From: Thiohalobacter sp. IOR34
GTDB taxonomy: Bacteria; Pseudomonadota; Gammaproteobacteria; Thiohalobacterales; Thiohalobacteraceae
Direction of reading: 5' to 3'
Length of the DNA stretch: 64,000 nt
Assembly (NCBI RefSeq): GCF_030406045.1
Contig: NZ_CP128988.1
Span: 1,771,438 to 1,835,437 of the forward strand
Under the pieces are notes generated by a model. The model saw nothing but the letters and a program-made list of their open reading frames with translations. It made no database searches and was not told the DNA's origin. This document shows positions 52,323-62,803 of the stretch, one piece after another. Each line of letters opens with the position of its first letter. Positions within the stretch are counted from its first letter, which is position 1. The position numbers and the translations under genes are program-made.

Positions 52323-52407
52323 CCGGCGGCCAGCAAGGCCCGACTCTCCGCGCAAAGCCGGTGAGGCAGGCCTGGCTGGCGTACCCGCAGGCCGCACGGC
52401 GGTCCGC

Positions 52408-53796
52408 TCAGATCACCTTCGAGAAGCGCTCCGGGCGACCGCCCTGCAGATAGCGGTCGAACTGCATGCAGATGTTGCGGATCAGCAGCCGGCCGCGTGG
52501 CAGCACCCGGATGCCGGCGGCCTCCAGCTCGAGCAGTCCATCGGCCTGGAAGGGCGCCAGCGCCTGCAGCGAAGAGGCGAAATACGCCTTGAAGTCGATG
52601 CCGTACTTGTCCTCGATGGCGGCATAGTCCAGCTCGAAATTGCAGATCAGGCGGGTGATCACCTCACGCCGCAGGATGTCGTCGGCATCCAGTTCGATGC
52701 CGCGGAACACCGGCAGGCGGCCGGCATCCAGCGCCTCGGCATAGGCGTCCAGCGCCTTCAGGTTCTGACTGTAGCTGTCCCCCACCTTGCTGATCGAGGT
52801 GGCCCCCATGGCCACCAGGTCGCAATCGGCATGGGTGGAATAGCCCTGGAAGTTGCGGTACAGGGTGCCTTCCCGCTGTGCCACCGCCAGCTCGTCGTCC
52901 GGCTTGGCGAAATGGTCCATGCCGATGTAGACATAGCCGGCATCGGTCAGCCGTTCGATGGTGTGGCCGAGGATGGCCAGTTTCTCGTCCGGGCTGGGGA
53001 GCTGGGCGGCGTCGATCTGCCGCTGACTCTTGAACATCTGCGGCAGATGGGCGTAGTTGAATATCGACAGCCGGGCCGGATCCATCTCGATGACCTTCTC
53101 CAGGGTGCGGGAGAAGCTGTCCACGGTCTGCAGCGGCAGGCCATAGATCAGATCCAGACTGGTGGAGCGGAAACCCTGCTCGCGGGCCGCATCCAGCACC
53201 GCCCGGGTCTCGGCCTCGCTCTGGATGCGGTTGACCGCCTTCTGCACCTTGGGGTCGAAGTCCTGCACACCGAGACTCAGGCGGTTGAAACCCAGTTCGC
53301 GCAACAGGGCAATGGTGCTGGCATCGGCCTCGCGCGGGTCGATCTCGATGGAGTATTCACCCGTATCGTCGTCGAGCAGATTGAAGTGCTCGGCGGTGAC
53401 CGCCATCAGCTCGCGCATCTGGTCCTGGCTGATGAAGGTCGGGGTGCCGCCGCCCCAGTGCAGCTGCTCCACCGGCCGCTCGCGATCGAACAGCTCGCCC
53501 TGCAGGCGGATCTCCCGGTAGAGATGGTCGAGATAGGGCTGGGCACGCTTGCGGTTGGCGGTGATCACCTTGTTGCAGGCACAGTAGAAGCAGACCGTGT
53601 TGCAGAAGGGGATGTGAAAATACAGCGACAGCGGCCGGCGGCCCGCTGCCTGGTTGCTGCGTGCCGCCCAGGCACGGTACTCGGCCTCGCCGAAGGCCTC
53701 GCTGAACTGTACCGCCGTGGGATAGGAGGTATAGCGCGGTCCGCTGGTATCGTAACGGCGGATCAGCTCCGAATCGAATTCCAGTCTCTGTTGCAT
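52408..53796 (-). CDS. hemN: Oxygen-independent coproporphyrinogen III oxidase
   Basis: 462 aa, the long HemN type. The radical-SAM cluster motif is CNTVCFYCACNK (CxxxCxxC plus the further Cys). The N-terminal YDTSGPRYTSYPTAVQFSEA is typical. It makes protoporphyrinogen IX without oxygen, for haem synthesis. Start shares one base with the stop of the upstream 108-aa gene (TGATG). Confidence 0.96.
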   Translation of the reverse strand: MQQRLEFDSELIRRYDTSGPRYTSYPTAVQFSEAFGEAEYRAWAARSNQAAGRRPLSLYFHIPFCNTVCFYCACNKVITANRKRAQPYLDHLYREIRLQGELFDRERPVEQLHWGGGTPTFISQDQMRELMAVTAEHFNLLDDDTGEYSIEIDPREADASTIALLRELGFNRLSLGVQDFDPKVQKAVNRIQSEAETRAVLDAAREQGFRSTSLDLIYGLPLQTVDSFSRTLEKVIEMDPARLSIFNYAHLPQMFKSQRQIDAAQLPSPDEKLAILGHTIERLTDAGYVYIGMDHFAKPDDELAVAQREGTLYRNFQGYSTHADCDLVAMGATSISKVGDSYSQNLKALDAYAEALDAGRLPVFRGIELDADDILRREVITRLICNFELDYAAIEDKYGIDFKAYFASSLQALAPFQADGLLELEAAGIRVLPRGRLLIRNICMQFDRYLQGGRPERFSKVI

Positions 53797-54122
53797 CAGT
53801 CGTCCTCGTCCACCGCCAGCCCTTCGCGGTGGGTGACATTGATGATCTGCAGCAGGTGCTTGAACGGCAGCAGCCGGTCGCTGGCACGGCGCACCTGTTT
53901 CATGAATGGCAGATCGCGATCCTCGAAATGATACACCCCATCGATCATCTGCTGCTTGAGCTGGCGGACGCCGCCCTCCAGCTCGCCGAGAAACTCCAGC
54001 GCGCCACCCATGGAATCGGCGTCGTATTCGGCGGCAGCGCGCAATTCCGCGATCTCGAACAGCGCCTCGTCGATCAGGGCCACGTATTCGTCGGCAGTCT
54101 TTGGCCGGTTGTCCACCACCAT
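53796..54122 (-). CDS. Conserved-type protein of unknown function upstream of hemN
   Basis: 108 aa, acidic and helical (TADEYVALIDEALFEIAELR, then LEFLGELEGGVRQLKQQMID). No signal peptide or membrane segment. It sits between prmB (four bases upstream) and hemN (one-base overlap), so all three are one transcript. I do not recognise a function. Confidence 0.8.
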   Translation of the reverse strand: MVVDNRPKTADEYVALIDEALFEIAELRAAAEYDADSMGGALEFLGELEGGVRQLKQQMIDGVYHFEDRDLPFMKQVRRASDRLLPFKHLLQIINVTHREGLAVDEDD

Positions 54123-54126
54123 ACTC

Positions 54127-55071
54127 TCAGCTCTCCTCTTGCTCTTGGAGCGCGGCCTCGAAGCGGGCCTGGTGTTCGGCCAGCTGCGCCGCGCTCAGTA
54201 GGAACACGCCCTGCCCGCCGCGTTCGAATTCCAGCCACAGGAAGGGCACCTCGGGGAAGCGCTCGACCAGCGCCGGCTCGCTGTTGCCAACCTCCACCAC
54301 CAGGATGCCCTGCGGCGCGAGATGCGCCCCGGCATCGCGCAGGATGCGCAGCACCAGGTCCAGGCCATCCCCGCCGCCGGCCAGGCCGAGCGCCGGTTCG
54401 TGACGAAACTCCTCCGGCAGGCAGGCCATCTCCTCGGCGTCGACATAGGGCGGGTTGCTGACGATGATGTCGTAGACCCGCCCCTGCAGCGCCGAGAACA
54501 GGTCGGACTGGATGGCCTGCACCCGCTCCTGCAGGCCATGCCGGGCAATGTTCTGCTCCGCCACCGCCAGGGCTTCCACCGAGACATCGACCAGATCGAC
54601 CTCGGCCTCCTCCAGATAGGCCGCGCAGGCGATACCGATGCAACCGCTGCCAGTACACAGATCCAGCACCCGCTGCACCTGCTCGGGATCGATCCAGGGC
54701 TGGAAGCGGGCCTCGACCAGTTCGGCGATCGGCGAGCGCGGCACCAGCACCCGCTCGTCGACATGGAAGGGCAGACCGGCGAACCAGGCCTCGCCGGTCA
54801 GATAGGGCGCCGGGATCCGCTCCAGATAGCGCCGCCGCAACAGGCTGAACACCACCCGCCGCTCCTCCTCGCTGAGCGCCGCATCCAGATAGCCGTCCGG
54901 CAACAGCGGCGGCAGATGCAGGGCATGGGTAACCAGCAGCAGCGCCTCGTCAAAGGCATTGTCGGTACCGTGGCCGAAGCACAGCCGCTGCTCGTTGAAG
55001 CGGCTCGCCCCCCAGCGGACGAAATCACGCAGGCTGTGCAGCCCGGCAGGCAGGCTATCGGCGGTATCCAT
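54127..55071 (-). CDS. prmB: Ribosomal protein L3 N5-glutamine methyltransferase
   Basis: 314 aa from [21 protein letters not shown]-binding [12 protein letters not shown] and the glutamine-site NPPY in [13 protein letters not shown]. The N-terminal [20 protein letters not shown] is PrmB rather than PrmC type. It methylates Gln in ribosomal protein L3. First gene of prmB-unknown-hemN. Confidence 0.94.
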   Translation of the reverse strand: MDTADSLPAGLHSLRDFVRWGASRFNEQRLCFGHGTDNAFDEALLLVTHALHLPPLLPDGYLDAALSEEERRVVFSLLRRRYLERIPAPYLTGEAWFAGLPFHVDERVLVPRSPIAELVEARFQPWIDPEQVQRVLDLCTGSGCIGIACAAYLEEAEVDLVDVSVEALAVAEQNIARHGLQERVQAIQSDLFSALQGRVYDIIVSNPPYVDAEEMACLPEEFRHEPALGLAGGGDGLDLVLRILRDAGAHLAPQGILVVEVGNSEPALVERFPEVPFLWLEFERGGQGVFLLSAAQLAEHQARFEAALQEQEES

Positions 55072-55210
55072 GGGGTCGTCAAACCTCGCGAGTGAAGACG
55101 GCACATGATAAACCATGTCGCCCGGCGGGCGATAACCTTCCCCCGCCATTCCCGCGCGTCATCCAGTGGAATCCAGTTCCGCGGCCGGCTGTCCCCGGCG
55201 CAGCGGGCTG

Positions 55211-55219
55211 TGGGATAAT
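55211..55219 (+). promoter_or_regulatory. Extended -10 box adjoining the SCO1-like gene
   Basis: TGGGATAAT fits an extended -10 (TGn then GATAAT) and ends eight bases before the ATG at 55228. There is no ribosome site, so the transcript may be leaderless. Confidence 0.4.
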
Positions 55220-55227
55220 GCCGCGGC

Positions 55228-55899
55228 ATGCAACCCCTGCCCCACAAGCCACGCGGCGAGATCCGCATCCCCACCCTGCTCAGCCTGGCCGCCCTGATCG
55301 CGGTGCTCTATGTCGCCTTCGAGGCGCGGTCGCCGGCACCGCTGCCGGAAACCGGCCCGGGCACCCGCTGGCTGGAGGAACCGCGCAGCCTGCAGCCCTT
55401 CAGCCTGGTGCGTCACGATGAAACCCCCTTCACATCCGCCTCACTGAAGGGACACTGGACCCTGCTGGTCTTCGGCCAAAGCCACTGCCAGGCGATCTGT
55501 CCGACCACCCTTGGCACGCTGAATCAGGTGCTGCAGGCCATCCTTCGCGGCGGGGAACGGGCACCAGAAGTGGTCTTCGCCAGCCTCGATCCCGAGCAGG
55601 ACACCCCCCGACAGCTGACCCTGTTCCTGGCCTATTTCAACCCGGCCTTCGTCGGCGTCAGCGGCAAGACGGCCGAGATCGAGGCCTTCGCCCGCCAGTT
55701 CGGGATCGAGCCGGGCCGGAGCGAGGCGGCGCATTCGGCCGGCATCCAGCTGATCGACCCCCAGGGACGATTGACCGCCGTCTTCCTGCCGCCCTTCGAT
55801 GCCGCGCTCATCGCCCGCGACTTCCTGCGGCTGAGCCATTACCTGGGCCGCGGCCGGCAGGCGCCGCCTGCCAGGCCTGAGAGTCCGAGCCTCCCATGA
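55228..55899 (+). CDS. SCO1/SenC-like copper chaperone or thioredoxin-fold protein
   Basis: 223 aa. An N-terminal membrane anchor (IPTLLSLAALIAVLYVAF, residues 14-31) precedes a thioredoxin fold. The copper-type CxxxC is in SHCQAICPTTLG, and the distal His in EAAHSAGIQLIDPQGRL, so all three metal ligands are kept. Partner cytochrome oxidase genes are not in the window. Its last four bases overlap psd (ATGA), which ties its expression to phosphatidylserine decarboxylase. Confidence 0.88.
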   Translation: MQPLPHKPRGEIRIPTLLSLAALIAVLYVAFEARSPAPLPETGPGTRWLEEPRSLQPFSLVRHDETPFTSASLKGHWTLLVFGQSHCQAICPTTLGTLNQVLQAILRGGERAPEVVFASLDPEQDTPRQLTLFLAYFNPAFVGVSGKTAEIEAFARQFGIEPGRSEAAHSAGIQLIDPQGRLTAVFLPPFDAALIARDFLRLSHYLGRGRQAPPARPESPSLP

Positions 55900-56831
55900 C
55901 CCGGCAGCCAGCGTCCAGCCCCGCCGAACAAGGCGCCAGTCTTGGCGACTATCTGCTGTCCCTGCCGCAGTACCTGTTGCCGCACCACGCCCTGTCGCGG
56001 CTGGTGCTGCGCGCCACCCGGGTGCGCCAGCGCGCCTGGAAGAACCTGCTGATCCGCCAGATCAGCCGCCACTACCGCATCGATCTCGAGGAAGCGGTAT
56101 CGGCCGACCCCGACCACTACGCCAGCTTCAACGACTTTTTCACCCGCCCCCTCAAGCCCGGGGTCCGGCCCCTCGACCCGCGGCCGGACCGGCTGCTCAG
56201 CCCGGTCGACGGCCGGGTCAGCCAAGCCGGCACGATCGAGGCGACGCGCATCTTCCAGGCCAAGGGACGCGACTATTCACTGCTCGAACTGCTCGGCGGC
56301 CAGACCGACAGTGCCGAGCCCTTCCGCGATGGCCGTTTCGCCACCCTCTATCTGTCCCCCCGCGACTACCACCGCATCCACATGCCGCTGGCCGGCACCC
56401 TGCGCCGCACCATCTATGTCCCGGGACGTCTGTTCAGCGTCGCGCCGCACACGGTGCGCAGCGTGCCACGGCTGTTCGCCCGCAACGAGCGGCTGGTGAG
56501 CCTGTTCGACACCGCCGCCGGCCCCATGGCACTGGTCGCTGTCGGGGCGTTGTTCGTGTCCTGCATCGAGACCGTCTGGAGCGGGATCGAAACCCCGCCG
56601 CACGGCCACCGGGTACGGGTCCGCGACTTCCCGGCCGAGGGGCCGGGCTCGGTGCATCTGACCCGCGGCGCCGAGATGGGTCGCTTCAACATGGGCTCCA
56701 CGGTGATCCTGCTGTTCGGCCCGGAGGCGGTGGCCTGGGAGGCCGGCGTGAGACCCGACGCGGCACTGCGCATGGGCCAGGCGATCGGCCGCCTGCTGCA
56801 GCCGGCAGCGACGCCTGATACCGGACCCTGA
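55896..56831 (+). CDS. psd: Phosphatidylserine decarboxylase
   Basis: 311 aa. The self-cleavage motif appears as NMGST (residues about 265-269), Met in place of the usual Leu; cleavage between Gly and Ser gives the pyruvoyl cofactor. Other conserved parts: FNDFFTRPLKPGVRPLD, SPVDGRVSQAG, and YLSPRDYHRIHMPLAG with the catalytic His. It makes phosphatidylethanolamine at the inner membrane. Confidence 0.96.
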   Translation: MTRQPASSPAEQGASLGDYLLSLPQYLLPHHALSRLVLRATRVRQRAWKNLLIRQISRHYRIDLEEAVSADPDHYASFNDFFTRPLKPGVRPLDPRPDRLLSPVDGRVSQAGTIEATRIFQAKGRDYSLLELLGGQTDSAEPFRDGRFATLYLSPRDYHRIHMPLAGTLRRTIYVPGRLFSVAPHTVRSVPRLFARNERLVSLFDTAAGPMALVAVGALFVSCIETVWSGIETPPHGHRVRVRDFPAEGPGSVHLTRGAEMGRFNMGSTVILLFGPEAVAWEAGVRPDAALRMGQAIGRLLQPAATPDTGP

Positions 56832-56877
56832 ATCTGGTATCCTTTGCGGCCCCTCGACAACCGCTTCGGGTTTCGCC

Positions 56878-57675
56878 ATGCACCCAATGCTGAACATCGC
56901 TGCACGAGCGGCCCGTGCGGCCGGCGACGTCATCGTGCGCCACGTCGACCGCCTCGACGAACTGACGGTCACCAGCAAGGACCGCAACGACTACGTCTCC
57001 GAGGTCGACCGCCAGGCCGAGGAGGTGGTCATCCGCATCCTGCGCAAGGCCTACCCCAGCCACGGCATCCTCGCCGAGGAGAGCGGCAGCCAGCCCGGCG
57101 ACGAATACCAGTGGATCATCGATCCGCTGGACGGCACCACCAATTTCCTGCACGGCTTCCCGCAGTTCTCGGTGTCCATCGCCTTGCGCCACAAGGGCCG
57201 TCTGGAACAGGGCGTGATCTACGATCCGCTGCGCCAGGAGCTGTTCACCGCCACCCGCGGCGCCGGTGCCCAACTCAACAACCGCCGCCTGCGCGTGGCG
57301 CAGCGCAAGAGCCTGGAGGGGGCGCTGCTCGGCACCGGCTTCCCCTACAAGCACCACGACTATCTCAACCCCTACCTGGGCATGTTCCGCGACCTGCTGA
57401 TGCAGACCTCCGGCATCCGCCGCCCCGGCTCGGCCGCGCTGGACCTGGCCTATGTCGCCGCCGGGCGCCTGGACGGCTTCTGGGAGATCGGTCTCAACAT
57501 CTGGGACATCGCCGCGGGGGTGCTGCTGATCCAGGAGGCCGGCGGCATCGTCGGCGATCTGGCCGGCGGCCACGACTTCCTCGACAGCGGCAACGTGGTG
57601 GCCGGCAACCCCAAGGTGTTCGCCGCCCTGGTCAACACCATCCGCCCGCATCTGACCCCCGAACTCGGCGGCTAG
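56878..57675 (+). CDS. suhB: Inositol-1-monophosphatase family protein SuhB
   Basis: 265 aa. The metal-site motifs are ILAEESGS, WIIDPLDGTTNFLHGFP and NIWDIAAGVLLIQEAGG. In E. coli SuhB also binds NusA and supports rRNA antitermination. Start ATG at MHPMLNIAARAARAAGD. It follows psd by 46 bases. The REP-like hairpin begins 17 bases beyond its stop. Confidence 0.95.
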   Translation: MHPMLNIAARAARAAGDVIVRHVDRLDELTVTSKDRNDYVSEVDRQAEEVVIRILRKAYPSHGILAEESGSQPGDEYQWIIDPLDGTTNFLHGFPQFSVSIALRHKGRLEQGVIYDPLRQELFTATRGAGAQLNNRRLRVAQRKSLEGALLGTGFPYKHHDYLNPYLGMFRDLLMQTSGIRRPGSAALDLAYVAAGRLDGFWEIGLNIWDIAAGVLLIQEAGGIVGDLAGGHDFLDSGNVVAGNPKVFAALVNTIRPHLTPELGG

Positions 57676-57692
57676 GCGGCGCTTCGCGCCGC

Positions 57693-57768
57693 ATCGCGGC
57701 CTGGAGGCCGCTCCTACGGGGCATGGCGGCACAATGTGTTGTCGTAGGAGCGGCCTCCAGGCCGCGAT
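57693..57768. repeat. REP-like hairpin with perfect 25-bp arms
   Basis: The arm beginning ATCGCGGCCTGGAGGCCGCT (57693-57717) is exactly inverse to the arm ending CGGCCTCCAGGCCGCGAT (57744-57768). The loop, GGGCATGGCGGCACAATG and onward, is that of the copies at 22126-22287. It lies just beyond the suhB stop. Confidence 0.82.
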
Positions 57769-57790
57769 CGGGCGCCCCCCGCGGGCAATG

Positions 57791-57895
57791 CCCGGAGTCA
57801 ATCGAACAGGCGCAAAGCCGGCTTACGAGTTCCCGGTCCATATACCAGCTTGCCCTGCGATCATGCGCGCCGCCTTGGTGCAATATCCGGGGTAG
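57791..57895. repeat. MITE remnant (copy G) behind the REP hairpin
   Basis: It begins CCCGGAGTCAATCGAA, as copy H does after its REP. It ends GGTGCAATATCCGGGG then TAG, the subfamily II terminus. The inner part has GCGATCATGCGCGCCGCC. It lacks a clear left terminal repeat. Confidence 0.65.
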
Positions 57896-57957
57896 ACAGC
57901 TCAAGTTCCGCCTCGGCCTCCCGCTAACCCGGACAACGGCAAGAGGAGGAAAGCGGG

Positions 57958-58173
57958 GTGTCCGTCGTCCATATCCGTAACCGGCACGCGCCGACGCTGG
58001 CGCTGGAACTGAACATGCGTGATGCCCTCCAGGGACTGGAGGAACTGGTACTGATGGATGCCGCTGCCTTCGATCCGGACTGCCTGGAGATCCTCTCCAT
58101 CGAGCCGCCACAGCCGGCCGCCGCTACCAGCGCAACGCCGCTGCCCTCCCCGCGCCGGGCACGGGGCCTCTGA
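57958..58173 (+). CDS. Small protein of unknown function
   Basis: 71 aa from a GTG preceded by a strong AGAGGAGGAAA site. Begins MSVVHIRNRHAPTLALELNM and contains an acidic middle (LVLMDAAAFDPDCLEIL); the last third is Pro/Ala-rich. No recognised domain. Converges on secF ten bases on. The ribosome site is the main support. Confidence 0.55.
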   Translation: MSVVHIRNRHAPTLALELNMRDALQGLEELVLMDAAAFDPDCLEILSIEPPQPAAATSATPLPSPRRARGL

Positions 58174-58183
58174 AGCCATCCCT

Positions 58184-59119
58184 TCAGGGGCGGTCGTCGA
58201 CCTCGGCCCCTTCCTTCTTCACCGGCATCAGATCCTGCTTGCTGATACCCATCGACAGTACCGCCGAGCTGGCGACATAGATCGAGGAATAGGTTCCGAC
58301 CACCACACCGATGATCAGCGCCAGGGCGAAGGCGTGGATCACCTTGCCGCCGAACACCACCAGGGCGATCAGCACCAGCAGCGTGGTGAAGGAGGTCATC
58401 AGGGTACGCGACAGGGTCTGGTTGATGGAGGTGTTCATGATCTCCATGGGCGTGCCCTTGCGCATCCGCCGGAAGTTCTCGCGGATGCGGTCGAAGACCA
58501 CGATGGTGTCGTTCAGGGAATAGCCGATCACCGCGAGGATGGCCGCCAGCACGGTCAGGTCGAACTCCAGCCGGAACAGGGAGAAGGCCCCAAGGGTGAT
58601 GATCACGTCATGCAGCAGGGCCACCACCGAACCGACCGCAAAACGGTACTCGAAACGCAACGCGACATAGACGAGGATGCCGATCAGCGCATAGAGCATC
58701 GCCAGACCGCCCTGCTCGGTCAGCTCCTCGCCGACCTGGGGACCGACGAACTCGACGCGCCGCATCTCCACCCCGGGATCCTTGACCTGCAGGGCCTGCA
58801 GCACCTGGCTGGACAGCTCGGCGCTGCTCGCCGTCTCGCGGGGCGCAATGCGGATCAGCACGTCACGCGCCGAGCCGAAGTGCTGCACCACGGCATCCCC
58901 GAAACCGGCCGCCCGCAGCGTCTCCCGCACCTCCTCCAGCACCACCGGCTCGGGATAGCCGACCTCGATCAGGGTGCCGCCGGTGAAGTCGATGCCAAGC
59001 TGCAGACCCTGCGCAAGCAACGAACCGAGCGAGGCCAGGACCAGGATCAGGGAGAACAGCATGGCCAGTTTGCGCCGGCCCATGAAATCGAAATTGTGCT
59101 TGCCCGCTAGAATCTGCAT
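58184..59119 (-). CDS. secF: Protein translocase subunit SecF
   Basis: 311 aa. Six membrane helices with a periplasmic domain after the first. DFTGGTLIEVGYPE follows helix 1, and DRIRENFRRMRKGTPMEI and NTSINQTLSRTLMTSFTTLL mark the family. Works with SecD to use proton-motive force during export. It starts 39 bases beyond secD. Confidence 0.97.
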   Translation of the reverse strand: MQILAGKHNFDFMGRRKLAMLFSLILVLASLGSLLAQGLQLGIDFTGGTLIEVGYPEPVVLEEVRETLRAAGFGDAVVQHFGSARDVLIRIAPRETASSAELSSQVLQALQVKDPGVEMRRVEFVGPQVGEELTEQGGLAMLYALIGILVYVALRFEYRFAVGSVVALLHDVIITLGAFSLFRLEFDLTVLAAILAVIGYSLNDTIVVFDRIRENFRRMRKGTPMEIMNTSINQTLSRTLMTSFTTLLVLIALVVFGGKVIHAFALALIIGVVVGTYSSIYVASSAVLSMGISKQDLMPVKKEGAEVDDRP

Positions 59120-59158
59120 GGTTGTCCGTCTGCCTCAGTCTGCGCCAGTTTCATTCAG

Positions 59159-61024
59159 TCAGATGGAGAGCCGGCTCAGGCGCCGCCCGCCATAGATCAG
59201 GTTGACCAGGGCCCGGGTGCCCATGATGGCCGTGAACATCGAGGTCAGGATGCCGATGGAGAGCGTGACCGCAAAGCCCTTGACCGGTCCGGTGCCGAAG
59301 CTGAACAGCACCACCGCCGCGATCAGGGTAGTGATGTTGGCATCGGCGATGGTCGAGAAGGCCTTCTCATAACCGGCGTGGATGCTCGCCTGGGGACTGT
59401 TGCCGGCACGCAGTTCCTCGCGGATGCGTTCGAAGATCAGCACGTTGGCGTCCACCGCCATGCCCACGGTGAGCACGATGCCGGCGATGCCGGGCATGGT
59501 CAGGGTGGCCTGCAACAGGGACAGCACGGCCACGATCAGCACCAGGTTCATGCTCAGGGCAATGTCGGCAAACAGCCCGAAACTGCGGTACCAGACGAGC
59601 ATGAATACCAGCACCAGGGAAAAGCCGATGACCACCGCCTCGAAGCCCTGCTCTATGTTGTCCTTGCCGAGGCTGGGACCGACGGTACGCTCCTCGACGA
59701 TCTCGATCGGCGCTGCCAAGGCACCGGCGCGCAGCAGCAGCGCCAGGTTGCGCGCTTCCTGCGGCGAATCCAGGCCGGTGATCTGGAAGCGCCGGCCGAG
59801 CTGCTCGCGGATCCGCGCGATGTTGATCACCTCGCGGATCTGCTGCTTGTGCTTGACCAGCTTGCCGTCGACCTTGCGCGTCTCGACCTTGTTCTCGATG
59901 AACACCACGGCCATCAGCCGGCCGACGTTGTCGCGCGTGCCGTTGGTCATCTGCCGCGCGCCCTTGCCGTCCAGGTTGATGATCACCGCCGGGCCGCCGG
60001 TGTCCTGATCGAAGCCCGAAGAGGCGTCGGTGATGCGGTCGCCGCGCACGATCACCCGCTTCTCCAGCAGCACCGGCTGGCCGTTGCGTTCGTGCAGCAG
60101 GTCGGTGCCGGCCGGGATGCGCCCGCTGGCCTCGGCCTGCTGCGCATCGTGTCCTTCGTCGACCAGGCGGAATTCCAGGGTGGCGGTGGCGCCGAGGATC
60201 TCCTTGGCCCGGGCCGTGTCCTGCACGCCGGGCAGCTGGACCACGATGCGGTTGTCGCCCTGCTGCTGGATCACCGGCTCGGCCACGCCCAGCTCGTTGA
60301 CGCGGTTGCGCAAGGTGGTGATGTTCTGCTGCAGGGCGAAGTCGCGGATCTGGCGCTGCTGGTCCTTGCCGATACGCGCCAGCAGCAGCCAGCGGCCGGG
60401 CTCGTCGCGGGCCTCGAACTGCAGCTCGCCGAATTCCCGGCTCAGGGCATCCAACGCCGCATCGCGATCGGCCTGGCTGCGGAACCGGGCGAGGATGCCA
60501 CCCTGGCTGCGGCCGATGGTGATGTAACGGATCGGCGGCTCGTGCTTGCGCAGGAAGTCGCGGAACTCGCCGACATAGCGCTTCTCGGCCTGGGCCAGGG
60601 CCGCATCCATGTCGACTTCCATGAGGAAATGCACGCCGCCGCGCAGATCGAGGCCGAGGTACATCGGCTTGGCGTTCAGGGCGCGCAGCCAGTCCGGCTC
60701 GGCGGTGGCCAGGTTCAGCGCCACCACGAAGCGGTTACCCAGCGCCTCGCGCAGCTGGTCGGCAGCTGTCAGCTGGGTTTCGGTATCCTCGAAACGCACC
60801 AGCATGCGCCCCTCGCCCTGCTCGATCCGCTTGTAGCCCAGCCCCGCCTCCTCGAGGACCGCCTCGACCCGCTCACGCAGGGCCTCGTCGACCTGCTCCA
60901 TGCGCGACGGCGAGATCTGCACGGCCGGATCCTCGCCGTACAGATTGGGCAGGGCATAGACGATGCCGAGCACGGCGATGACCACGATAAGGAGATACTT
61001 CCAAAGCGGATACTGGTTGATCAT
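59159..61024 (-). CDS. secD: Protein translocase subunit SecD
   Basis: 621 aa, close to 615 in E. coli. N-terminal helix (YLLIVVIAVLGIVYAL), large periplasmic P1 domain (LGLDLRGGVHFLMEVD), and five C-terminal helices with AVDANVLIFERIREELRAG. It pulls translocating proteins into the periplasm. Order yajC-secD-secF is conserved. Confidence 0.97.
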   Translation of the reverse strand: MINQYPLWKYLLIVVIAVLGIVYALPNLYGEDPAVQISPSRMEQVDEALRERVEAVLEEAGLGYKRIEQGEGRMLVRFEDTETQLTAADQLREALGNRFVVALNLATAEPDWLRALNAKPMYLGLDLRGGVHFLMEVDMDAALAQAEKRYVGEFRDFLRKHEPPIRYITIGRSQGGILARFRSQADRDAALDALSREFGELQFEARDEPGRWLLLARIGKDQQRQIRDFALQQNITTLRNRVNELGVAEPVIQQQGDNRIVVQLPGVQDTARAKEILGATATLEFRLVDEGHDAQQAEASGRIPAGTDLLHERNGQPVLLEKRVIVRGDRITDASSGFDQDTGGPAVIINLDGKGARQMTNGTRDNVGRLMAVVFIENKVETRKVDGKLVKHKQQIREVINIARIREQLGRRFQITGLDSPQEARNLALLLRAGALAAPIEIVEERTVGPSLGKDNIEQGFEAVVIGFSLVLVFMLVWYRSFGLFADIALSMNLVLIVAVLSLLQATLTMPGIAGIVLTVGMAVDANVLIFERIREELRAGNSPQASIHAGYEKAFSTIADANITTLIAAVVLFSFGTGPVKGFAVTLSIGILTSMFTAIMGTRALVNLIYGGRRLSRLSI

Positions 61025-61105
61025 GGAGGGCTAGAGTCCTGCAGGATGGCTGAGGGCGTGGCCTGCCCCCCGCAGCGAGGGGCGGCGCTGCGCGGTTGTT
61101 CTGTG

Positions 61106-61453
61106 TCAGAGTTCTTTCATGCTGCCCTTGGGAACGAGGCTGGCGATGGCATGGCGCTGCACCTTGACCTCGATGTTGTCGGCCAGCTTGAGCTGCACGT
61201 AGTTCTCGCCCACCTCGGTGATCTTGCCCAGCAGGCCGCCGTTGGTGATGACCTCGTCGCCCTTCTTCAGGGCCTCGACCATCGCCTTGTGTTCCTTCAC
61301 CTTCTTCTGCTGGGGACGGATCAGCAGGAACCAGAAGACGACGAAGATCACGATCAGCGGCAGGAAGCTCATCAGCGGATCCTGTTGCGGACCGGCCCCG
61401 GCCGGACCCTCGGCCCGGGCGGCGGAGATGAAGAAATTCAGCAGTGTTTCCAT
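61106..61453 (-). CDS. yajC: Sec translocase accessory subunit YajC
   Basis: 115 aa. One membrane helix (FLPLIVIFVVFWFLLIRPQQ) and the family segment KALKKGDEVITNGGLLGKIT. It binds SecDF and the YidC-Sec holo-translocon. It follows tgt, as usual. Confidence 0.97.
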   Translation of the reverse strand: METLLNFFISAARAEGPAGAGPQQDPLMSFLPLIVIFVVFWFLLIRPQQKKVKEHKAMVEALKKGDEVITNGGLLGKITEVGENYVQLKLADNIEVKVQRHAIASLVPKGSMKEL

Positions 61454-61526
61454 GGTGATGCAGATCCTTTTCAGATCAGTCGATTAGAGGATCGTCTCCG
61501 GGCGCGGCCCGGTAAAACGGCCGGTA

Positions 61527-62793
<1,267 letters not shown>

Positions 62794-62803
62794 ATCATCC
62801 CCC

